Of a stretch of 64,000 nucleotides of DNA, positions 1-12,095 are shown piece after piece (position 1 is the stretch's first letter; every line of letters begins with the position of its first letter). A model generated the notes under the pieces. The model was not told the origin of the DNA, did no database searches, and saw only the letters and a list, made by a program, of their open reading frames with translations. The position numbers and the translations under genes were made by a program. This stretch comes from Pogostemon cablin (Eukaryota > Streptophyta > Magnoliopsida > Lamiales > Lamiaceae), in NCBI GenBank assembly GCA_023678885.1, contig CM042985.1, forward strand, positions 8,482,985 through 8,546,984, written 5' to 3'.

Positions 1-2274
1 AAGATCAATGGAGTGAGTGAAGATGTTATCAAGATGAAGCTCTTTTCCTTCTCACTAAGGGATCGAGCTAAGGCTTGGTACAATACTATACATCTGGGAT
101 CTTGCACTACATGGAGAGAGTTTGCTCAGAGGTTCTTGAACAAGTTCTTTCCACTATAAAAAATGTTGCATCTGAAGGGTTTAATCATACAGTTCAAGCA
201 GTTGCCTCTTGAAACCTTTAGTAAAGCATGGGATCGCTTTAAGGAGATGCTTCGGATGTGTCCACAGTATGGGTTCCCCCTTGATCAGCAAGTAGGATTC
301 TTCTATGCAGGGTTGAATGGAGGTTCTAGGATACTTGTTGATGCATCGTCAGGAGGATCTATATTGGGGCAAACATCGGAGAGGGCTATAGCTATTTGTG
401 AGGAAATTGCTTTGAATGCAGGACAGTGGCCTTTGGATCGTTCTTCAGGGATGTATGAGATGGAAAGGATAGCAATGATGGAAGAAGTGTGCATGAAACA
501 AGTGGAAGCACCGAAAGAGGATGTCACTGAAAAGGCTATCTCGGAGATACTCAAGAGGATGAATGCTAATTTTCAAGTTTCTCAGAGTTCTATGCCTATG
601 CCCATCATGAGTCAATCGTTTCCAAGTTCAAATGTTCAGTTGCCTACATCTCAAATTCCTCATCAAGGTATGACCTCCACAATGGGATTTCAAGAATAAT
701 GGGGGCAACCAGAGATGTCACTCGAGGAAGTTGCCTTTATGCAAGGAAGGAACTTCCAAGGGAATTATAGAGGAAATTTTGGACACCAAGGAGGAGGATA
801 CCCACCTAGGCAAGGTGGATTTGGTCAAGGGAATTTTGATGGGAACTTTCAACAACCTAAGAGGTTTGAAAACTTGTCATATGGAAGTCAAGGTAATGCC
901 CTCACACTTCCACCGGGGGCTAAAGCTCAAAATAGTGAAGGGAAGCCTACAGTTGAGGATCAAATGAGTAAGATGTTTGAGCTTATGAAGCATGAGCGAG
1001 ATGAAAGGAAATTGGAAAAAGGAGAGAGAAGGCAAGAGAAGGAAGTGAATGATAGGAGATTTAAGGCACTAGAGATGCAAATGAGCCAAATTGCAAGTGA
1101 AAAAGGGGATGTTCATCAACAAGGGAAGTTTCCGTCTACTACTATCACCAATCCAAAGGAGCAATGTAAGGCCATCGAACTTCGAAGTGGAACAAGATAT
1201 AATGGACCTCCGAGGCCTAAGGAAGTGAAAGAAGTAGTATGTGAACATGAGCTCGTGGTAGTTGAGGTTGAAAAAGGGAAAGAGAAAGAAGTTGAGTTAG
1301 ATAAAAATGATGAAGTGATCCCCACACTTGATGGAGAGGAAGTGAAATCCCCGAAGAAGTGGGAAAAGTGTAAAGAAGCAAAAAGAAAAGAGAGAGAAGA
1401 AGACTTCGAAAGAGATAAATGGGGGATTCCTAAATTGTCCGTACCAATCCCATTCCCGCAAAGATGTTTGAAAAAGGGCTTAGATGAAAAATTTGCCAAG
1501 TTTGTGGAAATGCTAAAGAAGATCCATATCAATCTCCCTTTTGTGGATACTCTTCTACAAATGCCTAATTATGCAAAATTTTTGAAGAACATTATGGCAA
1601 AGAAAAAGAGCTTAGGTGAGCATGAAACGGTGAATCTCACGGAGGAGTGTAGTGCCATATTACAAAAGAAGCTCCCACCTAAGTTGAAAGATCCGGGTAG
1701 TTTTACTATTCCGTGTGAGAAGGGGGAACATGAGAGCTACAAGGCTCTATGTGACTTGGGTGCTAGCATTAATTTGATGGCTTTGTCGATTTTTAAGAAA
1801 TTGGGCATTGGAAAAGTCAAACCTACATCGGTCACTCTTCAACTAGCCGATAGGTCTATGACATATCCAAAGGGAATTGTAGAGGATGCCTTGGTGAAGG
1901 TTGGCAAGTTTGTATTCCCTGTTGATTTCGTGGTGTTAGACATGGACGAAGATGCAAATGTTCCATTAATTCTTGGACGTCCATTTCTAGCCACGGGGAA
2001 GGCTTTGATTGATGTGGAGAAAGAGGAGTTGACCCTTAGAGTTAATGAAGAAGAAGTGGTGTTTTTATTGAAAGAAGCCATGAGATGTCCGAGGGGGAGC
2101 AATGAGTGTAGACGAATAGAAGTGATAGAGGAGATTGTTGAAGAGCATCTACAGTGTTTTCATTCAAAGGATCCCTTGGAATCAATAATGAGCAAATCTC
2201 TCTCTCTCTTGATTTTTCTAACTCTCTTTGTTGTTTTAATGATGATGAAATATTTGATGATTTGTATTGTTTGA
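1..2274 (+). pseudogene. Athila gag and aspartic protease, with stop codons
   Basis: One frame runs from the window edge to 2274 and is broken by TAA at 157-159 and TAA at 697-699; the reading is clearly homologous on both sides of each stop. The first part is the retrotransposon gag domain (structural, RNA-packaging protein). From about 730 it is rich in Gly, Asn and Gln, then Lys/Glu-rich and probably coiled. The protease active site DLGAS is at 1753-1767, followed by an ILGRPF motif near 1969, as in retropepsins. After about 2200 this frame turns to low-quality sequence, while frame 3 continues the polyprotein, which marks a frameshift. A CCHC knuckle was not seen. Confidence 0.88.
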
Positions 2275-3952
2275 ATTCTTGTAGTGAACTTACATTGGAG
2301 GAAGCGAGAGAGGTGCTTGAAAAGAAGCTTGATGATGAGCCCAAAGAAGAGGAAAAAGAGGAGAAGAATGAGGAGTTAAAGCCTTTACCGGAGCACTTGA
2401 AGTATGCATACTTGGGGGAAAATGACACACATCCGGTAATTGTATCTTCATCCTTGAATGACTTAGAATTGGAAAAATTGTTGAGGGTGTTGAGAGAACA
2501 CAAATCTTCCATTGGTTGGTCCATTAAAGACTTGAAAGGTATAAGCCCCTCTCTATGCATGCATAAGATTCATTTAATGGAAGAAGATAAGTCTTGTGTG
2601 CAAAACCAAAGACGCCTTAATCCTATAATGCAAGAGGTTGTAAGAAAGGAAGTGTTGAAGTGGCTTGATGCGGGCATCATCTTCCAATCAGTGATAGTCC
2701 TTACGTGAGCCCTTTGCACGTGGTAGCAAAGAAGGGTGGTATGACCATAGTGCGGTCCGATACTAATGAGGTAATTGCCACGAGGACTACCACTGGTTGG
2801 TGAGTGTGTGTTGATTACAGAAAGCTGAATGATAATACCCGTAAAGATCACTTCTCACTTCCCTTCATTGATCAGATGCTTGATAGACTAGCGGGACACA
2901 AGTATTATTGTTTTCTCGATGGGTATTCGGGGTATAATCAAATTTTGATAGCCCCGGAGGACCAAGAGAAAATAACATTTACTTGTCCCTATGGCACCTT
3001 TGCATTTAGGATGATGTCATTTAGTTTGTGCAATGCTCCAGCCACTTTCCAGAGGTGTATGATGGCCATTTTCGGTGGGTTGATAGAGAACATCATGGAG
3101 GTTTTCATGGATGATTTCTCCGTTTATGGTTCTTCATATGATTTGTGCTTGACTAATCTATCTATTGTTTTGCAGAGGTGTGAGAAAACAAACCTTGTGC
3201 TAAATTGGGAGAAATGTCATTTCATGGTTACCGATGGAATTGTATTGGGACACCACATTTCTGAGCATGGGTTAAGAGTGGATAGAGCAAAGGTCGTAGC
3301 CATAGAACGTCTTCCTCCTCCCACTAGTGAGAGGGGAGTTAGATCGTTCTTAGGCCACGCGGGCTTCTATCGCCGCTTTATTAAAGATTTTTCAAAAATT
3401 GCTAAGCCACTTTGCAAGCTTCTTGAAAAGGATACTAAATTTAAATTTGATGAAGCTTGTCTTGTTTCGTTTCAGGTACTCAAGGAGGCTTTAATCTCAT
3501 CTCCTATACTTGTGTCGCCGGATTGGAGCATACATTTTGAGTTGCAGTGTGATGCAAGTGATCAAGCTATAGGAGTAGTGCTCGGGCAAACCAAAGAGAA
3601 GAAGTTTAGAGCCATTTATTATGCCTCGAAGACTTTGAATTCTTGTCAAGTGAATTACACCACCACTGAGAATGAATTTCTAGCTGTGGTATACGCCTTT
3701 GAGAAATTTTGCCCTTACTTAGTTGGAACTCGAACGGTAGTATACACGGATCATGCGGCCATCAAGTATCTCATGAGCAAAAAGGATGCAAAGATAAGAT
3801 TGATTCGGTGAGTATTACTTCTTCAAGAGTTTGATGTGGAGATCAAGGACAAAAGAGGGGTTGAAAATGTAATAGCAGATCACTTGTTAAGACTTGAAAG
3901 AGAAGAGGGGGATGAAGATTTGATTCCAATTGGTGATAAATTTCTGGATTAA
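2154..3952 (+). pseudogene. Athila reverse transcriptase and RNase H, frameshifted
   Basis: Frame 3 (2154-2708) carries an acidic linker and the N-terminal RT region. Frame 2 (2804-3811) then carries the fingers/palm from VDYRKLN, with the catalytic box FMDDF at 3104-3118, and RNase H with DAS near 3550, the TENE motif near 3669 and TDH near 3748. The enzyme would copy element RNA into DNA and degrade the RNA strand. It is broken by the frameshift near 2700-2800, TGA at 3809-3811 and TAA at 3950-3952; the RNase H tail (motif IADHL near 3874) continues past the first of these. The apparent start at 2804 is a GTG inside the domain, not a real start. Confidence 0.9.
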
Positions 3953-5280
3953 GAGATCCTTAAGGTGGAGGTTGACCAAGTGTTTGCTCTCATGGTTGTT
4001 TCTTCTCCTTGGTACGCAGATTATGTGAACTATCTTGCTTGTGGCATTCGACTCACACTTCTTAATGAGTACAAGTTGAAGAAATTCTACATAGAAGTGA
4101 AGAAGTATTTGTGGGACGAGCCATTCTTGTTTAAAACTTGTGCGGATGGAGTTATTTGGAGGTGTGTAGCCAATGAAGAGGTTAAAGGGATTCTAGAGTT
4201 GTGCCATTCGTCTCTTTGTGGTGGACATTTTGGTCACCACAAGACGGGAGCCAAAGTTCTTCAATCGGGATTCGTGTGGCCCACCTTATTTGGAGATGTC
4301 AAGAAGTTTGTGAATAGTTGTGATCGATGCCAACGAGTAGGGGGAATCGGAAAGAGGGATGAAATGCCTATGAACTTGAATATTGAAGTGGAAATCTTTG
4401 ATGTATGGGGCATTGACTTTATGGGACCGTTTTCTTCATCTCAAGGGTACATATATATCTTGTTGGCGGTGGACTACGTGTCCAAGTGGGTGGAGGCGAT
4501 CCCCACTAAAACTAATGATGCATTTGTGGTGCAAAGATTCTTGAAGAGAAACATCTTTAGTTGATTTGGAGTCCCACGGGCCTTGGTGAGCGATGGAGGT
4601 TCACACTTTGTGAACAAATTGATGGAAGGACTTTTGAAAAATACGGAGTAAAACACCGGATAGCCACTCCTTATCATCCCTAAGCAAATGGTTTGGCGGA
4701 GATCTCAAATCGCCAAATCAAGTTAGTGTTGGAGAAGACAATCAATGGGGAAAGAAAGGATTGGACGGAGAAGCTCGATGATGCCTTATGGGCGTATCGA
4801 ACGACATTCAAAACTATCTTTGGTGTTTCTCCGTACCAATTAGTTTATGGAAAGGCTTGTCACCTCCCCGTAGAGTTGGAGCATAGAGCTTTATGGGCAA
4901 TCAAGAAGCTCAACATGGATGAGAGGGAGGCCGGAAAAGAAAGGTTGCTTAAAATGGTGGAGTTAGAAGAATTTTGTGAGAAGGCATACGATAATTCCAC
5001 CATCTATAAAGAGAAAGTGAAGAAGTGGCATGATGCCAAAGTAAGAGAGAAGACATTTGCTCCCGGAGATAAAGTGCTAGTGTTCAATTCAAGATTGAAA
5101 TTATTTTCGGGAAAGCTCAAGTCCAAGTGGATGGGTCCCTTTAAAGTGTTGGAGGTCATCGGAGGACATACATTGAAGCTCTCAGGGCCAAAAGGGGAGT
5201 TTGTGTAAATGGGCATCGGGTGAAGCATTACCTATCTCCTTCTCAAAAGGAGATAGTGTATGTGGACACTCTCTTTTCTT
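3953..5280 (+). pseudogene. Athila integrase, broken
   Basis: The HHCC zinc-binding region lies at about 4200-4335 (CDRCQR at its end). The first catalytic Asp is in WGIDFMGPF near 4408, and the second (SDGG) lies just after the in-frame TGA at 4562-4564. The frame then shifts, and the catalytic Glu is in AEISNR from 4696 in frame 1. The C-terminal region runs to 5208. A further shift near 5207 separates the last residues (reading VKHYLSP around 5220). Integrase would insert the cDNA copy. With a stop and two shifts it is inactive as it stands. Confidence 0.88.
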
Positions 5281-5739
5281 AAACTCATCATGGTGTCTAG
5301 TAGAGTAGGTTTTTCTTTCATTTTATTTTTCATGTGTTGTTTGTATTTTTGGTGGTGTAGGTTGATCATGCTTGTTGAGGGAGGTTAAAGTTTTGGATTA
5401 CGAGAAGCGCTACGTTGGATGCTTCGAGGGTAAGTCCTACCACTTTTGCAAACTTAAAATCTTCACTATGTTTTGATTTAAGTTTGGGGGGAGAGTGTGT
5501 GGTGTGACTGACCACTTGAGTATGTTTCGTAGTTTGTTGTTGCTTGCGATGTATTTGAAAGCTTTCTCGTAATTTGGGGATTAATTTAAAATTTTTCTCA
5601 ATAAGCATGATTGTGTTTTTGGAGTATTTTTGGTGTATGTTGTCATCCATAGCTTATGATTTTGGGTACATTTAATCATATATGGTGATATGTTGGATAA
5701 ATGTTGAGAAAACAGGGGAAGAAATTTTTTTTGTGAATC
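5281..5739 (+). other. Athila pol-env spacer with internal polypurine tract
   Basis: Noncoding. It holds an internal G-rich tract at 5484-5496 within the context TAAGTTTGGGGGG. The same TAAGTTTGGGGGG occurs at the true polypurine tract before the LTR (9981-9993). Second polypurine tracts between pol and the env-like ORF are seen in Athila-type elements and may prime extra plus-strand synthesis. Confidence 0.7.
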
Positions 5740-6020
5740 TAACAAGGAATTTCGACCAAGGGGCATCAAATTTTTATTACTGTGGGTTTCGCGAATTTGG
5801 GCACTTATTCACAAAATTTCGCTCGAAATTATGTGAGGATGCCCGAATTTCTCTGCATTTGACCAGTGCATGGAAAAGTCAACAAACTCATAAAAATTCG
5901 ACCACCCCTGAGAAAAATTCGGTCGAAATTTTGTGAGGTATAGCCGGGTAAGTTGGTAAGGCGGGCTGCATAAAAACTCGACCCCCTGCACATATTTTCA
6001 GTCGAAAATTTATGTCAGCA
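5740..6020 (+). promoter_or_regulatory. U3-like inverted-repeat cluster upstream of env-like ORF
   Basis: About three units of roughly 45 bp occur, each an imperfect inverted repeat with arms of the type AAAATTCGACC and GGTCGAAATTTT (clearest at 5891-5940 and 5971-6019, weaker at 5745-5840). The 3' LTR has the same kind of three-unit cluster at 10200-10380, just before its TATA box. Both clusters are followed by a CA-rich stretch of CACACAC type (about 6055 and 10479). I infer a second, internal promoter-like block. No clear TATA box is visible at this copy. Confidence 0.55.
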
Positions 6021-6189
6021 GGTTTAGTTTTAACCCTGTCTCCCCTGTCATTTTCGCACACACCCACACACCTCCACTATCCGTATTCTCTCTTCCTCAC
6101 GCACTGCACACGTCCACCAGCCCCTAGTGTCGCCGGAAACCCGCCGGAATCCGTAGTGAGGGATTGCCTTTTGCTCTTTTTGAAGAAAA

Positions 6190-7000
6190 ATGGTAAGTTC
6201 TTCAACCCCTCTCTGCTTTTTGTCAGTTTTGGAAATTTTGATGAAGCACCATTGAATAAGGGGTGAGTTGATGAGTAAATTGCTAGGATTTGATGGTTTG
6301 AATTGTGTGAATGTGTAAGTATGGAATAAGTGTTGAATTATGAGCATGTATTGAAAGAATTAGATTACATTGTGTTGAATGAAAAATATGAAATGCATGC
6401 TGATTTTGTTCAATTTGTTATTTTTGTATTGAAATTGAGTTAGATGAATGTTGCTCTTGAGATACATGTGGATTGTATAGAGAGAATTGGGCAAAAATTG
6501 GATGTGTTTATGTGAGTTGTAGTTGGTATTTGATATTCTTGCCCACCAAGTGTTTGTGAAAATGCCTCAATGAAAATTTTTGTACACTTGGAGTTTAATG
6601 CTTGAGGAATGTAATTGACAGGCTTGGGAAGGTGTTAAGTGAGCAGCGTGTAATTGTTTTCATGAAATTTAAAGAGGTGGGCATATATGAGAAAAATCCA
6701 AACATGCTTAATGGTTGAGTGTTGAGGCATATATGTGTGTCAAATCTGTGCGAAAAGTATAAGATGCATGTTGAACTTATGAAAATGTTGAAGAAAATTG
6801 AAGCATGCATTTTATTACTTGTTTTGATTGAAGGTGTTGCATTTGAACTATACATTGTCACCATTATTCCATGCTTGTGATGAATCATGAAAGTGATAGT
6901 CTTGTTTTGCTTTTAAATTGAATTTGTGGGATGCATATGAAGCTTGCATGACCCTGGTTGTTTCATTTGAGAATGAAGTTTATTGCTTTTGTACTTACAG
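6190..7000 (+). other. Probable intron ahead of env-like ORF
   Basis: A consensus donor (ATGGTAAGT, GT at 6193-6194) and an acceptor with a pyrimidine-rich lead (TTTTGTACTTACAG, AG at 6999-7000) bracket an AT-rich stretch of 808 bases with no coding potential. The ATG at 6190-6192 sits immediately before the donor. After splicing it would be in phase with the env-like frame beginning at 7001. This is inference from splice signals and phase only. Confidence 0.5.
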
Positions 7001-8479
7001 GTTAGACAACCCGATTGGCAGGGAGAGCTGACTCAGGCAAAATTTAACAGAATCAATGATTTTCTAATGAGAAAGGGATGACACCCGACTAGCTATGGAG
7101 TTGAATTTTCTGAGGAAGAATGGTCAGACAAGTGCCAACGATGGAGATTGCTCGCTTCAAAGATTGAGAAAACAAGATGGCTGGACACAAGATGCATGGA
7201 GGTGATGAGGATTCAGAATGAGGTTATTGGGATGATGGAGAGAGTCGGGTTAGATTGGTTCGCCACCAGATGGCCAGAGACGTACAGAGGGCTCACTCTA
7301 GAGTTTTTGGTAACTCTAGAAGTGACAAACTACACAAGGTTCTCCTTTCCAAGGGTAATGAAATTTCGGCTTCGGAACACTGAGTATACTTTGGAGTCAA
7401 AAGACATGAACCAATTCTTTCACAGCCCTAGGAAAGAAACATTAAGGGACTGGGAGATCAGATGTGATTTTAACAGGCAGAACTTCTGGCACTCGATCAC
7501 ACACCGAGCCTTGCACAAAAAGCCACTGAAGTATGATCCGTCTACCTCCAGAGCAGCTCAGATCAGGAACCCAGCTGTGCGATATATTGAAAAATTCCTC
7601 GCACACACCATCTTTGGGAGATCAGAGGGATCGTGCGTGGGAAAGAAGAAGCTAAATGTCCTCAGCTGCATTATAGAGGGTGACACTTTCAGTGCCGGAG
7701 CTTACTTTATGTCTACAGCTAGAAGGATTGTCAGACGCAAAAGGCCACAGAAGATTGTGATAGGAGGCTTGGTGACACTGATAGCAGAGGGATTAGGATT
7801 GGAGGTGGCAGATCAAGGGATTATTCAAGGAGCAAATTTGGATGTGGAAAGCATGAAGAAGGCTCGGGTGATAGAGAGGATAGGAAGAGATTGGGTGATC
7901 GTATTTCCTATGGGCGAGTACTTTCCACTTCGACCCATCAGTTTGACTACCATCTATCCCAACTGTCCAGAAGGAAACCTTGCTCTCATTGGTCCAGAAG
8001 ATGACAGAAATCTCCAGAAGTTCTATACAGACGATGCACAACATTTATTGGGAAGATATGTTTCAGACAAGGAGATGAGAGAGGACGAGGAGTTAATCCC
8101 AGAGGATGAGAGAGCACCTCACTCTACTTTTGAGCGTGGTGAGAGTTCACATGCAGTAGCTCAGCGTGCAGATGAGTGGGGTGAGTGGAGGACTGAGATC
8201 CGGCAGATTCAGAGGCATCAGCACAGAACCGATTTCAGATTGGACAACATGGAGAGGAGCATGCGTAACATGGAGGAAATGATGACATGGATGTACAACC
8301 AGAGCAATCCTCAGGCTCCCCGTGTGCTCCAGCCTTGGCCTGAGTATATTCCACCTCAAGAATATGAAGATATACCTGAAGAAGTAGGAGAGGATGAGGA
8401 CACCGAGGTGGTTGATGAGAATGAGGACACCGAGAAGATTGGTGATGAGGGAGATGGCTATGACACCAAGGAGTCTTAG
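7001..8479 (+). pseudogene. Athila env-like ORF (Athila ORF1 family)
   Basis: The frame is open from 7001 except for TGA at 7079-7081 and then continues to the stop at 8479, about 490 codons. The middle resembles the plant Athila ORF1 family, with a conserved stretch from about 7400 to 7800 (LDTR and MNQFF at the start, KPQKIVIGGL-like later). The C-terminal part from about 8080 is charged and likely coiled, ending in an acidic Glu/Asp/Thr-rich tail. I see no clear signal peptide or strong membrane helix, so a viral-type envelope role is not supported by this copy; env-like refers to position after pol. The apparent start at 7148 is TTG; the spliced ATG at 6190 is a better candidate. Confidence 0.75.
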
Positions 8480-9981
8480 GAGCCACAGACATTGCTGGAT
8501 TTTTCTACTCTCCATTCCTTACTCTCCCTCTTTATCTCTATCATATTATCTGTTCTTACTCTGTGATTTGATTAGACTATCTTTAGATTGTATTTTTAAA
8601 CTCTAGTTGTGGATATTTTGTGTTTATTTTAGTTTTTGGGTTTGTGGAGATTTAGGATTTAATTGGCATGTAATATGATTTCTAGATCTTGGGATGTATG
8701 GAGGGTTTTTTTTTTCTTTGTGTTGTTCTTTTCTTTTCTTTATTTCTTTCTTGTCTTGTGTGTTGCTTGGTTGTTTTGTTGTCTTTGTGTTGTGGGGTAG
8801 ATTTTCTTTCTTTCTTTTTCTTTGGATTGGAAATATGGGTGATGATATAATGCTTTTAAATGCTCGATAACTGATTTGATTAAATGGTTGAACTCTATGA
8901 TGTTGAAACATGCAAGGAGTAACTGGTTCAAAAGGAAAACGGGAAAAAAGGTAATGTGCCCTTAGATCTCGAGCAAAAGCAAGCAAGGTTTGAGCCTCAA
9001 CCGTGTACACACATACGGTATGTAATTTCATTTGGAGTGGGTCAATCATGCTTTAGACAAACTAAAATTTGCTTGCGGACTTTCGGAACGAGCCCGATGA
9101 ACATAAACATTTAGAAATGATCTTAGGCCATTTTTGTACAAGCCTAATGAATCCCACTTTTGGCCTTATAAAAACCTTTCGTGAGGGTGATTAAAGAGTT
9201 GACTTTTTTAGTGGAAAGATGTGAAGAAAACCATAAGAAAAGGGGTAAAGAGGAAAAGAAAACAAGAACAAAGTTAGTGAGTTGATGAAGGATGGAAGAA
9301 AGTGATGCTAATACATGCTAATAATTTACAAAAGTTGAAGAGTCATTTCCAAGGCAATAAGAAATGAGTGGATCTACCAAAAGAATCAAAAAGCTCTACG
9401 TTATTAGAAAGAAAAAAAATAAAATTGAGGAGCTAATTTGATCACTCAAGTTTTGAAGTGAAAAGAAAATGGAAAGGAAGTGGAGAATAAAGCGAGAATG
9501 ATGTCAAGAACGATCAAGGATCAACTCTTAGATCGCCTTCACAAAAATGAGTCACTTTTATCCAAATTTATCCTACCCTACCAAAGAGCTGTACCTTACA
9601 TCCAAATGAAAGACCTTTTTGATCTTTGTGTTTAGTTTTGGTGGCTTGAGAAGGGTAGTCCGTTTGCAAGCTTATGGTGAGTCGAGTATGATTGATTGAT
9701 GAGTGCATTATCTATACATACTTCAAAGAGTGTTGAGTGTTCTATATACTCCCATGAGGTTTGAGATCGAAGGGTAACATTACTTCATTTCCTTTTACTT
9801 TTGAACTTGTTAACTTTGTATGTGATTGACATTGTTCATGTTGATGCTATTTGATTAAGCTAGTTAAAGAGGATTGATTGTAGTATATTGTTACTTGTGT
9901 TTTCATTATTCCTTTTCCTAGGTGAATTCTCCTCCTAGTTCTTTTTCTTTCGTTATGTTGTCCGGGGACGGACAACACTCT
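8480..9981 (+). other. Athila 3' noncoding region
   Basis: No coding signal on either strand. T-rich at 8600-8820, A-rich at 9230-9500. This is the usual long untranslated stretch between the env-like ORF and the 3' LTR of Athila elements. Confidence 0.7.
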
Positions 9982-9995
9982 AAGTTTGGGGGGTT
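9982..9995 (+). other. Polypurine tract of Athila element
   Basis: AAGTTTGGGGGGTT directly precedes the TG that opens the LTR at 9996. It would prime plus-strand DNA synthesis. Confidence 0.75.
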
Positions 9996-11540
9996 TGATT
10001 ATCGTAGAATTCACCTAGTTTTTAGGTTGTTTTCGTGTTTCTTTTGTGTGTTTTGTGTTTATTTTCATTTTGTTTGTGGTAGAAAAAGGTGGAAAATATG
10101 CATTTAATGTCAATTTGTGCACATACAGGTGTAAAGATGGAGAAAACGAACAAAAACGGAGAAAATGGTGCAAAGACAGTGAAGAATAGCAACCTGACAC
10201 AAAAATTCGACCAGGCTCACAAAATTTCGGTCGAAATTTTGTGCAGAATCAGGGCATTTGGAGGCAGGCGTACTGACAGAAAAATTCGACCATGAGCATA
10301 AATTTTCGATCGAATTTTTCTGCTGTTTTGCAGAAAAATTCGACTACACTCACAAAAATTCGATCGAATTTTTGTGAAATTATACCCTGTTTAGCAGATC
10401 AGTATAAATACCATTTTTGGCAGACTTTGGCCACAAGTTTTGATTGGGAACCAGCCCTAGCCCCCATTTTCGTGATACACACACACTCCACACCATTTTC
10501 CACACACACTACCATTTCCATCTATTTTTCCACCATTTTCACTCATCCACCATTTAAACTTCATCTATTTCATTCACTCATCACATTTCTAGAGGAGAAA
10601 GAGGGATTTGGAAGGAGGATTGCAAGTTGAAGTAGGATTTCAAGCCAAGTACCAAAATAGGGGAGAATTTCATTTGATTTGCATTTACTTAATTTATTTA
10701 GCTACAATGGATGTTATTAAGCATTGTTTTAATGTTTTGATGATGTTAATTGTTGGCTAGACCTCTTATTAGGCTAGCCACTTGATGGGTTGAGGATTTG
10801 TGGATTTGTTGAATTTGTAATGGTTTGATTGATTTGATTTGTGGAATTTCTCACATGATTTATGATTACTTAATTTGTGTTTTGATATGTGTGGTTGAAT
10901 CTTCTAGTTATGGTGTTAGGAGGACCAATCCAATATTATGGTTAGGGATTTGATTGAATCATATCATTATATGAATTTTGTATGTTAGTGTGTGAATTAT
11001 GTGATCTCATTTTCATATGCTTAGAACATTCATGTGGGGATATTTGATTGGTTTATCATTTTTGGTTGATCAATTAAGTGGGGAGATCAACCTTGTTATC
11101 ATAGTACCTTAAGGGAATTGAGAGGAGATTCAATCTTTTGTGCTTAAAACTTGTGATGAGTTTAGATCCTAATGACCTTGACCTAGGGATTAGGGGTGTA
11201 TATGTGATTGCTTCCATTCCATGAATCATTGATATTGGCCATTTAAATTCAACAAACCATGTATATCCTTGACCTTGATTGTGGTTAACCTTGCTCTTCT
11301 TTAGATTACATTGCATCCATTTCATTTTAATGGTGTTTAGTGGGTAATTTGCTTGATCATCTTAGTGGTTAATTGCTCTTAATTGATTACTTGCTATAAT
11401 TTGTAGTTTAATTGCATCTTTTAATTTTCCAAACTCAAAATCCAATCACTTCTCTAAAGCATGGTTGAAAACAAACACGAATACGCTCTTGGTTCAACTC
11501 TCTTTATAATCGAAATTTAAACTTTGGTCAAAGCACTACA
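9996..11540 (+). repeat. Athila 3' LTR
   Basis: It starts TGATTATC right after the polypurine tract. It holds three inverted-repeat units (10200-10380), a TATA box (10403-10410), a CA-rich probable 5' leader, and a long T/A-rich R-U5. Length about 1.5 kb is normal for Athila. The end was placed at CACTACA (11534-11540) because of its terminal CA. The second LTR is outside the window, so this end could be off by some tens of bases. Confidence 0.7.
10403..10410 (+). promoter_or_regulatory. TATA box of Athila LTR
   Basis: TATAAATA stands about 30 bases after the third inverted-repeat unit. Transcription would start near 10435-10445. Confidence 0.65.
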
Positions 11541-11983
11541 CGATAAGGTTCGCTTACCTTAATCAATTTAATTCCTAAATTGGCTTAAAGTTCAAGTATA
11601 AAAACATGAAAAGGTATAATTCACAATAATGCTTGTAAATAAAAAAGATAAACCTACTTTACATTCAAGAATATAACTCAAACCTTATCAAACACCAAGA
11701 AATTCCAAACATTCCCAAACACTCATTGTAAGTCAAGTAGATCAACTGGCACTATTTGAGGGGTTGCTTATTGAGTGCTAGGCAATAGCAACTGAGCGAT
11801 TCCTAGAGAAGTCTTTTCTCGTGACTCGCCTGAAGAGTTGGGCCTGAGAGAAAATTTTCAATTGAACCTTAGCATATTCTTTCTTAGACTCATGACAGAC
11901 CCACCTCTATTACTACTTGCACCAGAAATGCAACACAAAGATCTGTTATAGAAGGCTCTTCAATAATCTGAAATAAAACTCAC

Positions 11984-12095
11984 TTTGTTGGTGGAGGGCC
12001 ATTTTTTGAGCCACATATCTTTGGAGGAAGAGGCCTTGTTTCTTGATAAGCCCAAGCAAGAAAACCCACCAAACAGTATTTTCTTGAACACCCCT
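11984..12095 (-). pseudogene. Alpha/beta-hydrolase family gene fragment (one exon)
   Basis: Read from 12095 downward, the exon encodes FLAWAYQETRPLPPKICGS followed by a Gly-Pro-Pro-rich stretch. This is the N-terminal signature of a plant alpha/beta-hydrolase family that carries a membrane-proximal segment before the catalytic domain. It ends at a good splice donor (AA then GTGAGT) near 11983. The catalytic Ser-Asp-His region is absent. It is a captured or relict exon, not a gene. Confidence 0.7.

Larger units (their letters stand above)
1..11540 (+). mobile_element. Athila-type Ty3/gypsy retrotransposon, 5' part outside window
   Basis: The domain order read on the plus strand is gag, aspartic protease, reverse transcriptase, RNase H, integrase, a long noncoding stretch, an env-like ORF, another noncoding stretch, a polypurine tract and a 3' LTR. 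The gag and RT sequence style (RT box FMDDF) and the extra ORF of the Athila ORF1 family after pol identify the Athila lineage. The coding part carries at least five in-frame stops and three frameshifts, so this copy is not autonomous. The 5' LTR and start of gag lie left of position 1, so the target duplication cannot be tested. The 3' limit at 11540 (a terminal CA) is an estimate. Confidence 0.9.

Noticed and set aside
303..554. Minus-strand open frame inside gag
   Set aside because: Shadow of the coding plus strand; no protein-like features.
1116..1532. 138-codon minus-strand frame, Ser/Phe-rich
   Set aside because: Reverse complement of the Lys/Glu-rich gag-protease linker.
11534..11540. 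CACTACA as the left end of the CACTA-like element
   Set aside because: Only six bases agree with the right terminus and no GATATC-type subterminal repeats follow; used only as a possible LTR end.
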